Assembly (NCBI RefSeq): GCF_028453695.1
Contig: NC_135773.1
Span: 15,438,001-15,502,000, forward strand
From: Augochlora pura
Lineage: Eukaryota > Arthropoda > Insecta > Hymenoptera > Halictidae
Length of the DNA stretch: 64,000 bases
Reading direction: 5' to 3'
Part shown: positions 43,945 through 55,674 of the stretch, piece by piece
Position numbering within the stretch: position 1 is the stretch's first letter
Layout: the number at the start of each line of letters is the position of its first letter
Notes under the pieces: model-generated
Told to the model about the DNA's origin: nothing
Databases searched by the model: none
The model's input: the letters and a program-made list of their open reading frames with translations, nothing else
Position numbers and translations under genes: made by a program

Positions 43945-44012
43945 GTCCATCGGCCAACGAATCTACCCAAATACCAGGCAAGTCGATTTTTTTTCAGTAA
44001 AATCGCACTCGT

Positions 44013-44242
44013 TTAACTCCTTAAGCGATCGGCGATATTCGAGAATCTTTTTCTGTTATTAAATTGTTCGCGAAATTGTTCTATAATCAGAAAAGTATAA
44101 GTTACATTTACGTAATAATTGTGTTGTTTATTAGAAAGTAAAGAAATCGGTACAGTAGAATCGTTCGCAATTATTGACGAATGTTATTTTGAGGAACGTT
44201 GCAAATGCTTGTGTTACTCGCGCTTCTCGCTTAAAGGGTTAA
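44013..44242. mobile_element. TTAA-type MITE (230 bp)
   Basis: TTAA at both ends. The left TTAACTCCTTAAGCGATCG and right complement TTAACCCTTTAAGCGAGAA are inverted repeats. It has the same length as, and ends related to, 19633-19862. Confidence 0.75.
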
Positions 44243-44394
44243 ATGAGTCATTCTAATGGTTAATCAGAACAGTCTCTGTCAAGTTTTGAGACGTTGCATA
44301 GATCAGCGCGAAAGACTGGAATTGTTTGATTCGATCTAGAAAAATTGCTCCATTTTCAACAAAAATTTTAACATTTTGTTTCTAAATTTTTAAG

Positions 44395-45000
44395 ATGACT
44401 ATCCGAATGAATTCCTTTTAGTCTAATATTCTATTCGAATAATTCATTATTTTTTAGTCATAGTCTTCATTCGAATAATTCGAAGAATTTTTTGTTCGAA
44501 TCATTTTTTATTCGAGTAATCGGAGAATTTTGTATTCAATTTATTTTTGTGTTCGAATAATTCGCATCATTTTTTTATTTGCGTAATTCGAATCATTTTA
44601 ATATTTGAATAATTCGAAGAACTATTTATTCGAGGCATTTTTTTTATTGGAAGAATTCTTTATGAGTATAATTCTTCAGTCGAATAATTTCTTATTCGAT
44701 AATTCGAGAAAGTAACATGGATGAGATAAATCGATAAACTATGAAAAAATACTTTATATTCTATCATTTTTATTCAAATCGATTATTTTTCTTACGAATT
44801 CTTGTATGAATCAATTCTTCCCCGAAAGGAATCTTAGTCGAATGTATACTTAATCGAATAAAATCTTAGTCGAATGTATACTTAATCGAATAAAATCTTA
44901 ATCGAATGTATACTTAATCGAATAAAATCTTATTCGGATAAATTTTTATTCGTCCGAAGATTTATTTGTATTCAATTGAATATTTATTCGACAGCATCGT
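44395..45000. repeat. TTCGAAT tandem array (block 3) with a 32-bp sub-repeat
   Basis: Irregular TTCGAATAATTC-like units, then three nearly identical 32-bp units at 44833-44928 (each with TCGAATGTATACTTAATCGA). The sub-repeat shows local, more recent amplification within an old array. Confidence 0.85.
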
Positions 45001-45212
45001 ATACAAGGCCATCGAATTAAGCTGCGTACAAAGACTGTTCTGATTGATTGTGTTTCACTATAACAAGCATATATAATAAATAGTTTTAAGAAAACCGTTA
45101 AGACTATAAGTGAAACGAAATCGATTCAGTCAGAATTAGAGACAGAGATTTTCGTAACAGCCAGATTCGTATGCTTTTTGATTAAACCTAATGCGAATGT
45201 AAATTTCATTTA
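45001..45212. other. Spacer
   Basis: Unremarkable DNA between the array and the MITE. Confidence 0.4.
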
Positions 45213-45422
45213 TTAAACCCTTGCGGTACCATTTTCTTTACAATTACAATAATTAGATATTTTTCGATCGCAATAATTTCTAAGAAGAAGAAGTGAATAT
45301 CGATGACAGAAGAATAGAATTTGATTTCGACTTAAAGGAACGAAACAACATTCATACGTTACAACTTGTTACTATAAATTTCCACCACAAGTCTAACTCA
45401 TGAAAATATGGCAAGGGGTTAA
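45213..45422. mobile_element. TTAA-type MITE, family B short form (210 bp)
   Basis: TTAA at 45213-45216 and 45419-45422. The left TTAAACCCTTGCGGTACCAT and right complement TTAACCCCTTGCCATATTTT are inverted repeats. It has the core GATGACAGAAGAATAGAATT shared with 23.1, 59.8, 40.4 and 15.3 kb. This is the cleanest copy for defining the family. Confidence 0.8.
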
Positions 45423-46080
45423 AGATTTCATAAAGTTATAGTAGAAAATATTGTAGCATTTATCATTTAAAAATCCCACGAAACTCTATGGTAATACAAA
45501 ACCAACACAGACCACGTAGGATAACAATAACAGCAATAGTATATTAATACCGTACAGCGGCTTCCTACTACTTATAACAGCTAATGAATAGAATAGCAAC
45601 AACGGTGACAACTACGGTAGCAATAACGCCATCGACAGCGACTACACAACGATACATATTAAATAAATTGAATAAATTAATAAGTTTATTTAAATTAGAA
45701 AACTATAGACTATGAAATTATTAACAGAAAATTCCGCGAACTGGGAACACGACTACTCGAAAGCTCTCAAACTTCTTTGTTCTTCGAATTTTAGAACAAC
45801 TCTGATCGCTTTTACAAAAGACGAAAACTGTCACCCGATTTCCATTGACAAAATGTTGTCATCGCAACGACGAACCACACCGCTCGTTCTCTTTGACGTC
45901 GCGTCTCTTGATCTTTATATATTACGTCTTAAAAGTTACATTATACTTTATTTTAACGCTCGCCTTACATACGATACTACATTATCTTACCATTTTCTCT
46001 CTCTTGCATACAGACACTCTCTCTCACTCTGTCTCATTCGTGCTCTTTCTTTCTTGATTTCCCTCTCCCTCACTCACGCT
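45423..46080. other. AT-rich spacer with CT-rich end
   Basis: No gene. CAACAACGGTGACAACTACGG-type triplet-like DNA near 45595-45650 and a CT-rich part at 46011-46080. The frames 45712-46116 and 45845-46057 have no domain. Confidence 0.35.
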
Positions 46081-46740
46081 CCATTCTTCGGCCACGCAGG
46101 ACTTCGAGGAACCTAAGCAATGATCTCAGGTCACTCGAAGCTGCCCAAACGCTCTGTAAACATCTGTCTCATTCGTTCCGCATTTTACGACGCTCACTCT
46201 CGACCATTTTGCCTTCCATACTCGAAAAAAGCCTACAATTTATATAGTAGAAAATTCGAGAATCGATTTCGGCCGATGATGGCCAAGAAAATAGTTGTCC
46301 GCGATCACACAGAATTCTGCTCCACATCCGTCACCGGCAAGATCCTCTCTCGAACTTTCCTCCATCGCGCGGAAATAAAACGAATCAATGTTCGACTAAA
46401 AGCGAGCCGGGTTTGCTTAGCGCGAACCGTTCCTCGTGCGAACCGCTTCGCAACAATATACGCGCCGCAATAATGCGCGGCAATTTTTCAATGAAGCGAG
46501 AGCGCTGGTTGCCGGGAACAATGCTCGATGCAATTAAAGTGCAACCGGGGCTCGCAGAATTCTCGATCCAGTCGCGTATCGACCGGCGAAAAGCTCGGGA
46601 AATTGTTCTTCGGGGGTGCCTTGGCTTGTGATTGTAACCGGACCGCGGTCGTTGTTTGTTCGCGGCACAGTGGCTCGTTTATATGACCGTCCGGGACAAT
46701 TATCATAACCTCTAAGCTAATCAATTACCGACCACAATGA
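46081..46740. promoter_or_regulatory. GC-rich island 20
   Basis: GC-richer block, non-repetitive. Plus frames 46120-46473 and 46413-46631 show no domain. Phrases such as ATGCAATTAAAG and TAATCAATTA could bind homeodomain factors. Confidence 0.25.
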
Positions 46741-47222
46741 TTCAATAATTTGTTCAAGGAAATACAAAGTGCCTCGATCTGCATACAAAAATTGTAGGTC
46801 TCCACGAAGAAAATTCTTGTTATCCCTACTTTTCATTAGATAAAAGCTTTTATGCAGATTATCAGTAACGTAAATTATTGTTAGATTTTTGCGTTAGTGT
46901 CTGAAAACGATCGCTTCGCATGTATGACTTCGATATCGGTTATGGTTACGTATAACCATATGACTTCGATATAATTACGTATTTTGTTAAATAATTAGGT
47001 ACTTTTTGAGAAAAGGTTTTTATGATATGAAAATATACAGTCCGATAAATATGTGGCAATAAAAATCCCAGGATTTCAAGTAACTTTTCTTAAATTTTAT
47101 TGAAAGCGTGGAGAAATAAATCAATTTTAATTATTTTATTTCGAGACTATTATATTGCATACAAATGTTAAAAAATTTCTAAAAATTAATTACAATTGTG
47201 TAACGCCCGGCCATCATTTTCT
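46741..47222. other. AT-rich spacer
   Basis: A small direct duplication, TATGACTTCGATAT, occurs twice at 46922-46972. No gene. Confidence 0.4.
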
Positions 47223-47560
47223 TTAACACGTTCGTCGCCCAGCGCAAATCACTTGAATTTCTTACCAGGCCCAAATTCGGTAGTTAGGATGCATAGGATA
47301 ACGTTATATTTTATACATTAAATATCAATTAATCTATAAGAAATATAATAGTGTATGAATTCTTAATATTCTTATTTTGTATATGTTACATTTGCCGGAG
47401 CTTATTCCATTAAATTCCTGTGCTACAAATGGGATTTTCATAAATTAAATATATAAAATCTTGAATAAGAAGAGTTACGCTACCCATATTTGGGTGACGG
47501 AGCTCCCACAGAAGCATACCTGTCACCCAGATATGGGTGACGCGTCGACGAACGTGTTAA
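47223..47560. mobile_element. TTAA-type MITE of the AACACGTT family (338 bp)
   Basis: TTAA at both ends. The left TTAACACGTTCGTCGCCCAG and right complement TTAACACGTTCGTCGACG are inverted repeats. The right part has a near-palindromic CCCATATTTGGGTGAC and GTCACCCAGATATGGGTGAC pair (47480-47540), possibly a subterminal repeat bound by transposase. Confidence 0.85.
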
Positions 47561-47689
47561 AGGTTAATTCGTGAAGCGACCTTTTGTTCCTAAGACAATG
47601 TAAATAATGTACGTTGCGAACCAACGTACTATTTGCTCGATGAACTTGCACGAAATTAATCTTATTCTCAACTTTTTCAACATTTTCCT

Positions 47690-48302
47690 GCTAGATATGA
47701 TTGTTTAAACATTTCTTTGTTTTTATTAATTTGTCGATCGGTCGGCCGCGGTGCGCGCCGGTACCAATAATAAACACGATCCTCCGAGTCTCGGGCAGAG
47801 CCGGTGACTCGTTCCACGAAAATGCGAAGCGGACGAAGGCGCGGCTCTCGATAACGATAAGCCGACGCGGATAGCCGGCGATCAATTACGAATCCTCGTG
47901 GTCCGGATATCTGGAGTCGGTGCACGAAGGAAAACGTCGTCGTGACGAAAGGAAAAGAGAGATTCGTGGCCTGGTTTCTCGGGATCAGGGACGCCGCCGT
48001 CCTCGAGAGTAAACACTGTTGCTCGACTACCACCTTCTTCCTTATACTCCCCGGAGCGAGAGTTTCCTTTCATCTCGGTTCTACCGCGTCTTCTTTCCTC
48101 CTCGTCATAGGTTTCTACTCATCGTCGCTTTCAAAAGAGTCCTCTCTTCGAAAGCTGCCGTCGAACGGTGTCCGTGCTCGCTTCGCTGCCGCGATATTCG
48201 CTTTGTTATAGTAGTAGTCGCAGCTGCCCGTAATCGGCGAGGACGCCTAAAAGTTAAAGGTGGCCGTCGCCCGGATCGTTTCGAGTCGATATTCGGTTAG
48301 GA
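47690..48302. promoter_or_regulatory. GC-rich island 21
   Basis: CpG-rich block. Frames 47677-48033 (minus), 47942-48211 and 48019-48300 (plus) overlap and have no domain. It abuts the next TTCGAAT array. Confidence 0.25.
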
Positions 48303-48304
48303 TA

Positions 48305-49245
48305 ATCGTTCGAATGAATTCCTTTTAATCGAATATTTTATTTAAATAGTGATTATTCATTGTAAATTATTGTATTCATTCGAATAATTCTTTACTCGAA
48401 TGATTCATTGTTCGAGTGATTCTTTATTAGAAGGATCCTTCAGTTGTATAATTCTTGGATTCGAATAATTTCAATCATTTTTTACTCGAATGATTTTTTA
48501 TTTATTTATTTTTCAAGTGATTCTTTAGTCGAGTATTTCGAGAATTTTAATGATTCATTGTTCGAATAATTCTCTATTTGAATGATTCCTTATTGAAATA
48601 ACGTTTTATTCGAATCATTTTTTGTTCGAATTATTCTTGAATTCGAATAATTCTTCAACTTTATTAATTAGAATATTTCTTATTCAAATGATTCGTCATA
48701 TGAATGATTTTTTCTGGAATGATTCTTTAGCCGAGCATTTCTAGAATTTTAATGATACCTTATTCGAATGATTCCTTATCGGAATAACATTTTATACGAA
48801 TCATTTTTCACGCGAATGATCTCTCCTTCAAATGATTCTCAAATTCGAATAATTCTTTATTGAAATAGCTTTAATATTCGAAGCATTTCTTGTACGAATG
48901 ATTGTTGAATTCGAATAATTCACTATTTGAATTGTTTTTTACGCGAATGGTCCCTTATTCAAATAATTCGCAAATTCAAGTTGTTATTAATGACTGATTA
49001 TTTGATTAATTCCGTATACGAATGATTCGTTATTTGAATGATTTTTTACTCGAATGATCCTTCATTTAAATTATTCTTTATTGGTATAATTTGTTATTCA
49101 TTCATCCGTTGTTCGAATGATTCTTGAATTCGTATAATTCTTGAATTTTAACGACTAATTATTAGTAAATAATCGAATAATTATGAAATTTTATTAATTC
49201 TTCATTTGAATTTTTTCAAACGATCCTTTATTCGAGTAATTTTCG
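48305..49245. repeat. TTCGAAT tandem array (block 4, longest)
   Basis: About 940 bp of TTCGAATGATTC and TTCGAATAATTC units and variants with short T-rich inserts. A longer phrase including GATTCTTTAGCCGAGCATTT occurs about twice (48508-48545, 48722-48740), hinting at a larger repeat unit. Confidence 0.85.
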
Positions 49246-49259
49246 ATGAACAGTTGGAA

Positions 49260-50100
49260 GGTTAAAAAATAAACCGATCATCGAGGTGTTGAGCTTTAAT
49301 CGAGCAGTCGATCTCCGATCAGAAAAAGAAAAGATGCTGCCAGTAAAGAAGGGGAGGGGAGGGGAGGGGGGGCTGAATATCGATCCCAACCGCGCCTCAT
49401 TCACGGTCAAGACTCGTCGCCTATTTCCACGGAATCTCGCCTACTGGGAACAGATCTGTTTAGCGAGGGCGACGCGGCTGTGATTCGGTTACGTGGATGC
49501 GCGCGATACACGTATCCCGAGCGATTGCTTACGGCTTACGGAGCCGCGCTGGTTTCTATAAACACAGGTTCGTCGCAGCCGGGAGTCGGCGTCGTTGGTT
49601 CACCCACACTTCTGCGACGCTAATGAAAACAAGTAGGTAGTGGATGTCATTCCATGGCGCGGCAGTGATTCTCATTAATATTCGCGCGAGCCGTGTAATT
49701 AACCGGGAGACGGGGCACGCCTAATCGGCGGACGAATCCGTCGTTAAATTGCCATCGACGCGCGAGTACCTGCCAATTAACGGGAAACTCGTCGGCTACT
49801 AAGGACGGGGCCGGCCCGAGTATTATTAACCGGTAATACAGAGTTACGAAATAAATGTCGCGTCGCGTCTCGCTTCTCGGCATCGAGGCACGACCAATCC
49901 TATGCGTCAGACTATAAATCCGTTCTTCGCGCTCGATCTTACGCGCGTTCGCCTTCGGGATCCTAATTTTTTTCACCTCTTATCTGCCAGCTGATAAGGC
50001 GCGACGTTGCCATCGTCACCTTCGAAAACCGCTTATTCGATCGATTTTTGGAGCACGGTCGTTTCGATCATTCTTCCAATTGTTCCGAGCGTTCTGGTCT
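49260..50100. promoter_or_regulatory. GC-rich island 22, enhancer-like
   Basis: Unique, GC-richer DNA with several homeodomain-type cores (ATTAATATT, GTAATTAACC, CCAATTAACGGG, TATTATTAACCGGTAAT at 49660-49840). Such a mix is common in insect developmental enhancers; the role here is inference. A G-run lies at 49351-49372. Confidence 0.35.
49351..49372 (+). other. Potential G-quadruplex tract
   Basis: GGGGAGGGGAGGGGAGGGG plus more G: four G runs with one-base loops on the plus strand, the most compact quadruplex pattern in the window. Confidence 0.8.
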
Positions 50101-50254
50101 CGTTCAGATCATTTTTAAATTCGAGATCCCCAGATGACAATTTCTCGAGACAGCCTGAATTTATGCATATAAATAATCTCTTGTAAAATCATGTGATAAG
50201 AGCCGAAACTTATCGCACTGTTATTTGAGAAATTTTACAATCTCTATACGATTG

Positions 50255-50745
50255 AATTATTTGAATAAATAATGAATAATTACTCGAATCATTTTTACAA
50301 TCTATTAGAATAATTGATAACGGACAATAGACAATTTTTATTCCGATAAATCAGTCTATTACAAGAATTCATTTGGACAATTATCTTAAACTAGTACTTA
50401 TTCGAATGCAATCCACCAACGATTTGAATTATTAATTATTCGAACGACAATTTGAAGAGGTTGTTGGAAGAAAACTTAATTCAAAAGTCGATTCGAATAA
50501 ATCCTTCGAACGGAAATTAATTCGATGAACGATGTGGTTAAATTCTTCAAATATAAAATTAAATTCGAATAATGTATCGAATACAATATTACTTCAATAA
50601 TATATCGAATACAATGTTATTCGAACAATATGCCGAATACAATATTATTTCAATAATATGTAGAATAAAATGTTATTTGAATAATATACCGATTAAAATA
50701 TTATTTCATAAAATTCTGCAATTAAAATATGACTGATTATTGGAA
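50255..50745. repeat. TTCGAAT-type tandem array (block 5)
   Basis: Includes a clearer sub-repeat near 50565-50705, in units of about 30 bp containing AATAATATATCGAATACAAT. Confidence 0.75.
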
Positions 50746-50779
50746 TTAAATGGGCCAAACTCTGACAGAGAATCGCGAA

Positions 50780-51262
50780 TCGAAAGTTCCCCGCAGATCG
50801 TGCATTTCGGTGTAATTTTTTCTGAAAGGTCACAGGGTTATGGTTTCGTCCAAGTCGTCGCTGGTTAAAGGATTCTTTTGAAGGGTTCGTAAGGTTAGAA
50901 CGGTGCTCGATGGTCGCGCGCGTGGCTTTTTTGAGCGTCGCGCGAGCTAGCTGACTTGTCCGGTCTTGCGAATGGAATTCGCTGACGACAGGTTTCGCTG
51001 GAATCGCGCGATTACGCGCACGCCCCGAGATAAATCGGGGGACACCGCGAGCCTGTTGCCGCGGAATACCGAGCGGGGAACAAGCCGCGCCGCGCGACGC
51101 GCGAGTAATTGAAATTTGTCATCCTTGAGGGGTCTTTCGCGCAGACTCTATGGAACGGTTCGCTCGTTAGCGCGGATACCTAACCGCGAGCCGATGCCAG
51201 CGGCTTGGAAAAATTGTTTCTCGTCATTTCGGATCTACCATGGTACTCGATGCATCTCTTCG
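50780..51262. promoter_or_regulatory. GC-rich island 23
   Basis: CpG-rich, unique. The frame 51116-51409 shows no domain and runs out of the island. Confidence 0.25.
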
Positions 51263-51417
51263 AACACTTTCACCAAAATTCTGACCCATAAAGAACATAC
51301 AACGAAGAAACTCTATGAAAAGTCACATATAATTATTGTTTCTCCAGTGATGGAGTACCGGTTTGAAATTTTTCTAGAAAATTTAAATATACATAATAAT
51401 AAATACTAATGGTGCTA

Positions 51418-51623
51418 GGTTGTTCGGTAAGTTCGTTTCGGATCTTTTATATGAATTCGTTAAGGGAACTTTGTGAAATGTGAAACAAACTTTCCGAACA
51501 ACCTGATTAATTATTTTCACATGAACTGTATATTTGGCTGATGAGAAAGGCGTTTTTCATATTTCATACAGTTCTTTTCATTGAATTCATAGAAAAGATC
51601 TGTGACGAACTCTCAGAACGACC
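51418..51623. mobile_element. Mariner-type MITE with about 43-bp inverted repeats
   Basis: TA at 51416-51417 and 51624-51625. The left begins GGTTGTTCGGTAAGTTCG and reaches GATCTTTTATATGAATTC; the complement of the right begins GGTCGTTCTGAGAGTTCG and reaches GATCTTTTCTATGAATTC. An extra internal copy of the terminus (ACTTTCCGAACAACC) lies at 51487-51503. Ends of the GGTTGTTCGG type fit Tc1/mariner elements. No coding capacity. Confidence 0.88.
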
Positions 51624-52020
51624 TAATACTAATAGAAATAATAATCAAATGATAATAGTAAGATTGAAAATGAAAATTATTTGGTTATAATATACATGAT
51701 ATGCATAATATATACTAGCTAAACATTCTAGCCTTTCATAACATAATAGTGGTGATATTTATTAATGACAATAGCGGAAAGGTTAATGTAGCTAACATAA
51801 GCGTTAGCCAAAAATAAAAATCTATTCATGGTATCAGTATACGCGTAATGACGAGGAATAAAATGTCGGTGGATTTTCGTAACAGATCATGGATATTATT
51901 AACATTGTTAATAATATAGCCTACCGTTTCTTTTGCAAACAATGCTTCTTTTTCTGATTTATATTCTTCCGTTCAATTATTAAAGTATTTATTTTTTACG
52001 AATCGATCCAAAATTCAATT
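51624..52020. other. AT-rich spacer
   Basis: No gene or repeat recognised. Confidence 0.4.
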
Positions 52021-52024
52021 CTTC

Positions 52025-52275
52025 AGTTATTTTTTGTTGTACAATAAGTGAACACCATACACGTTCTACAATAAATGGACGCATTAAACATTGTACAATA
52101 AATGAACGCATTAAACATTGTACAATAAATAAACACAAGAAATGTTGAACAATTAATAAACACACTCAACATTGCACAATAAAAGAACACAATAAGTAAA
52201 CAACATAAATGTTGTATACTACAGGAACAAACATAAACGTTGCATAATAAACGAATACGATAAATGTTGATCTTG
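52025..52275. repeat. About 27-bp tandem repeat
   Basis: Units of 27-30 bp (CATTAAACATTGTACAATAA) repeat eight or so times, two of them identical. The minus frame 52023-52382 gets its C/F/I/Y repeats from this array. Confidence 0.85.
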
Positions 52276-52518
52276 CTACATCGGCAAATGATCAAGGACA
52301 TCCAACATCCAATAACGAAGTTGTTTGTCAATATTTCGCCAATTGATTGTTTCAAGCACAATAAAAATATTATATGGACCATTTATTTAGAAAGTGCATA
52401 TTTTGTAGTTTCGAGAAACTTAAAGGTTAGCCAATTCATAAATATAAATAGATGCCTACACAATTTTTGTAATTCGTCAAGGTACACTGATTATCAATTA
52501 TTAATATTAATATTAGTA
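52276..52518. other. AT-rich spacer
   Basis: Nothing recognised. Confidence 0.4.
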
Positions 52519-52792
52519 TTAATACGTTGACGCCGGCGCCGATATTCACGATTTTCTCTGTGAGTCGGCGCCCGAAATTTACAAAAATTAAATAATTATG
52601 TTAAGTTTATAATATTGAATTTCTATGTTTTTACTATTGAATATCTGTTTATAATGTTCAGATAAAATAACATAAACCTATTTTGTAGTATCTATTTTGT
52701 GAAATGCAAGCAAAATAAACAAATGTACTACGCAGCCCATGGGTCTGACACGTGTGACCCACCGGTGGTGCACGCCGGCGTCAACGTGTTAA
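52519..52792. mobile_element. TTAA-type MITE of the AACACGTT family (274 bp)
   Basis: TTAA at both ends. The left TTAATACGTTGACGCCGGCG and right complement TTAACACGTTGACGCCGGCG differ at one base in 20. The right flank has ACACGTGTGACCCACC, recalling the GGGTGAC motif of the 47.2 kb copy. Confidence 0.88.
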
Positions 52793-53035
52793 TAATAATT
52801 GAATATTAACTATTAACTCTTAATATTAACAATTATTGAATACTAACCATTAACTATTAATATTAACAACTATTGAATATTAACTAGTTATAAATAAAAA
52901 GTTCACGCTAAATGAATCACAAATTAATCTCATTTCTTAAAAAAGTGTCCTTACACGACTTTCAAAACAAACGCTCCATATACTTCAACATAATTGTAAT
53001 AAGATAATAAATGTTTTTACTTAGACCATTAGTCT
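52793..53035. other. AT-rich spacer
   Basis: ATTATTGAATATTAACTATT phrases repeat irregularly near 52790-52880. No gene. Confidence 0.4.
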
Positions 53036-53039
53036 CCGA

Positions 53040-54215
53040 GTAAAACTGGGTCGAACATACTCCAGATACATGACGACACATAAACTAAAATGTCGTCGAT
53101 TATGCTTCCGCCTTATCGCAGCAGCGATTGACGATTACCCTAACAGAAACACCGCGGAAAATCTCGTTCGACAAGGGATTTAAGAAAATGACCTCAGCCA
53201 GTTAGACAATGGTTTGCGCGTGGCGTTTCGAGTAGGCGTGGCCACCGCGCTCCTCCACCTCCGCGTGTAGACCCGGCGAATAATTTTCGGATTTTTCGGC
53301 CGGCAAATATATTCGCAGTAAAAGCACGCAGGTACAGTAATTGCGGCGATAAATAGGGCCGCGACGGACGCAATGGGACAAATAATCGGTCGGTTCTCGG
53401 GGCGTATCGCGAAGGACGGCACGCTACCGCTCCTCCCCTCCCCGATCCTCTCTCTTTCCCTTCGGGAGAGGTCTGTTTTTCTCTCTATCCGAGAGGGGCG
53501 AGAATGCTAGAAGGAGAGAGTGATCTCGCAAATCAGTAGAAGGCGGCATCGACCTCGGCCGGCTGCGTCTTCCTCGCGCCGCCGGCTCTCTCTCTCCTCT
53601 CTTCTTTCTCTCTCTCCTTCTCTTCGCCTCTCCGCTTGTTCCTCCCGCGGAATCCTTTCTTCGGTGTGTGCATTGTGCGGATATTATCGGCGCTGGCTGC
53701 TTTTACCGTGACTGTGGGCGCATACGAGTCGGGAGATGCCACGGGACGAGGAAAAAAGTCAAGAAACGATCGGTATTCTCTGCTCTTCTCTCACTCTCTC
53801 TCACTCTTTTTCTTTCTATTTCTCTTCCTCTTCGGCTCTGTCTCATTCTTTCTCCCAGTTCTTTCCCGCAAGTGCAGTCTCTACCTCCCTTCTTCCGTGC
53901 ATTTTCGAAAATAGTCTATCCTAAAAATATGCGACAACGGCGAGCAGGCGTCGCGGAACGTTCCATCGCGACGCGTTCGATCCGCGTCCGACGTTCGCGG
54001 ATCGAGCATCGGGAGGTTTTAATAACTATTCTATAAATGTCCTATCCTGTCCGAAGCCATAATTACGACGACATCTCACTTAGGTCGATACCGCTTGATC
54101 AACGGCGTATCATTGCGGACCTAAGGGAGCCAATTACTGTGTCCTCTTTACAACCTTCGCGAGTTTTTCCCACTAAGCACAATTTTAACAGGCTTTCCTC
54201 TGTTCTTCTATCCAC
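53040..54215. promoter_or_regulatory. GC-rich island 24 with CT tracts
   Basis: GC-rich block with CT-rich parts (53577-53632, 53775-53850). Overlapping frames of up to 122 codons on both strands have no domain. Possible promoter or enhancer DNA. Confidence 0.3.
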
Positions 54216-55670
54216 CGATATGGAATTCATATCGGATTGCAAGCGAATACAGTTTGCAAAATATTTTTAACAATATGAAACATACAAATGCATTCCACAT
54301 GTTAACCCTACATAATAACGATATAATGTTTGCGCTATAATAACGAGTCAGACTTGTGATGAAGATTCCACGTGAGACTACTAAATATGAATATTATTAA
54401 TTTCTTCTAAATTAAAAAACAAATTTAATTTTTCTATTATTAAAGCCTAGAAACGGAAGTAAATGAAGACAATACAAGGAACAAAAAAATAAAAATTTTG
54501 GATGACTTATTCGATTAATTCATAATTAAAAATGTAAATTTTGAATAACTTATTCGATTAATTCGTATAAACGGAACCTCTTTCTTCTTTATAATTATAT
54601 ACATTCATATTGGTCGAGGAATTTCTTATCATTCATTTAAATAACATATGTATGAAATACAGCTTTTTTAGGTTATGTTCTACCATGTGGACAAATATCT
54701 TTTTTGAGGAGCCACAGTAATTACAAACTTATTATCTGCAATCCCATATGTTGGTTCTATATTGATAGAATGAATCTAAGGAGGATTTTCAATTAATAAT
54801 GCTGCGTTAAATCGATTCTATACTTTACACTTTATTTTCACCTTTATTATTTTAGTTCTAGTAATTATTCATCTTTTTTTTTCTTCACCCATCTGATTCA
54901 AATAATCCTTTAGAACCATTAAATAAATATTTTTTAACCTCATTCAATCCTTATCTCTTAATTAAAGATCTCTTTCGATTATTTTTTATTATTCTACTGT
55001 TTATTTTTATTATCATAAAATATCCATATATTTTTTCCGACCACGATAATTTTATCTTAGCTATTATTTTCTCTTTGCTTATAAAATTTTATGTATTGTT
55101 TCAATCAAATTCGGTGGGATAGTTGCCTTATTTATATCAATTATTATTTTTATATTGGTTTTATTAAGGAAAATATTAGGACAAATAAATGCTAATTAAC
55201 GTAGCTCAAATTCAAGCAACATGAAAGGTGTCGTAGTGCAAGAGATCAAGTATGTTGCATTATATTACGTTAAATAAAGTGAAATAAATAGCTGTAGATC
55301 ACAGTTTTTAAGAAATGAAAAGTTGCATAAAGACTTTAGAAATTTAAATGATATTTCTTAAGGATCTATAGGTCGATTTCAAGGTTTTTTTATCGTTGGT
55401 AGAAATTTCCCCATGCCAGAAATATCAAAACTTCTTTTAAGATTTCACTTCTTCTTCTGGAGTCAGTTACTGTGTGTCGATGATCTACGAAAATCAGTTA
55501 CCGTGTTTCAATTACGTTTTCTGCAACGAAGGGTCCGCCTCGTTTACGCAGCAAATAAATTCAATTAAAATTAAAAACTCATCGACGACCGCGTGCTTCG
55601 TTAATTGGATTTATTGGATCCGGAATGTGCCCGTATAAATACATACTTATGGAATTACATGGAACCAAAA
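54216..55670. other. AT-rich stretch, essentially empty
   Basis: The longest feature-poor stretch besides 5.6-7.5 kb. AGTTACYGTGT occurs twice near 55464 and 55497 as a small duplication. No gene. Confidence 0.4.
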
Positions 55671-55674
55671 ATAG

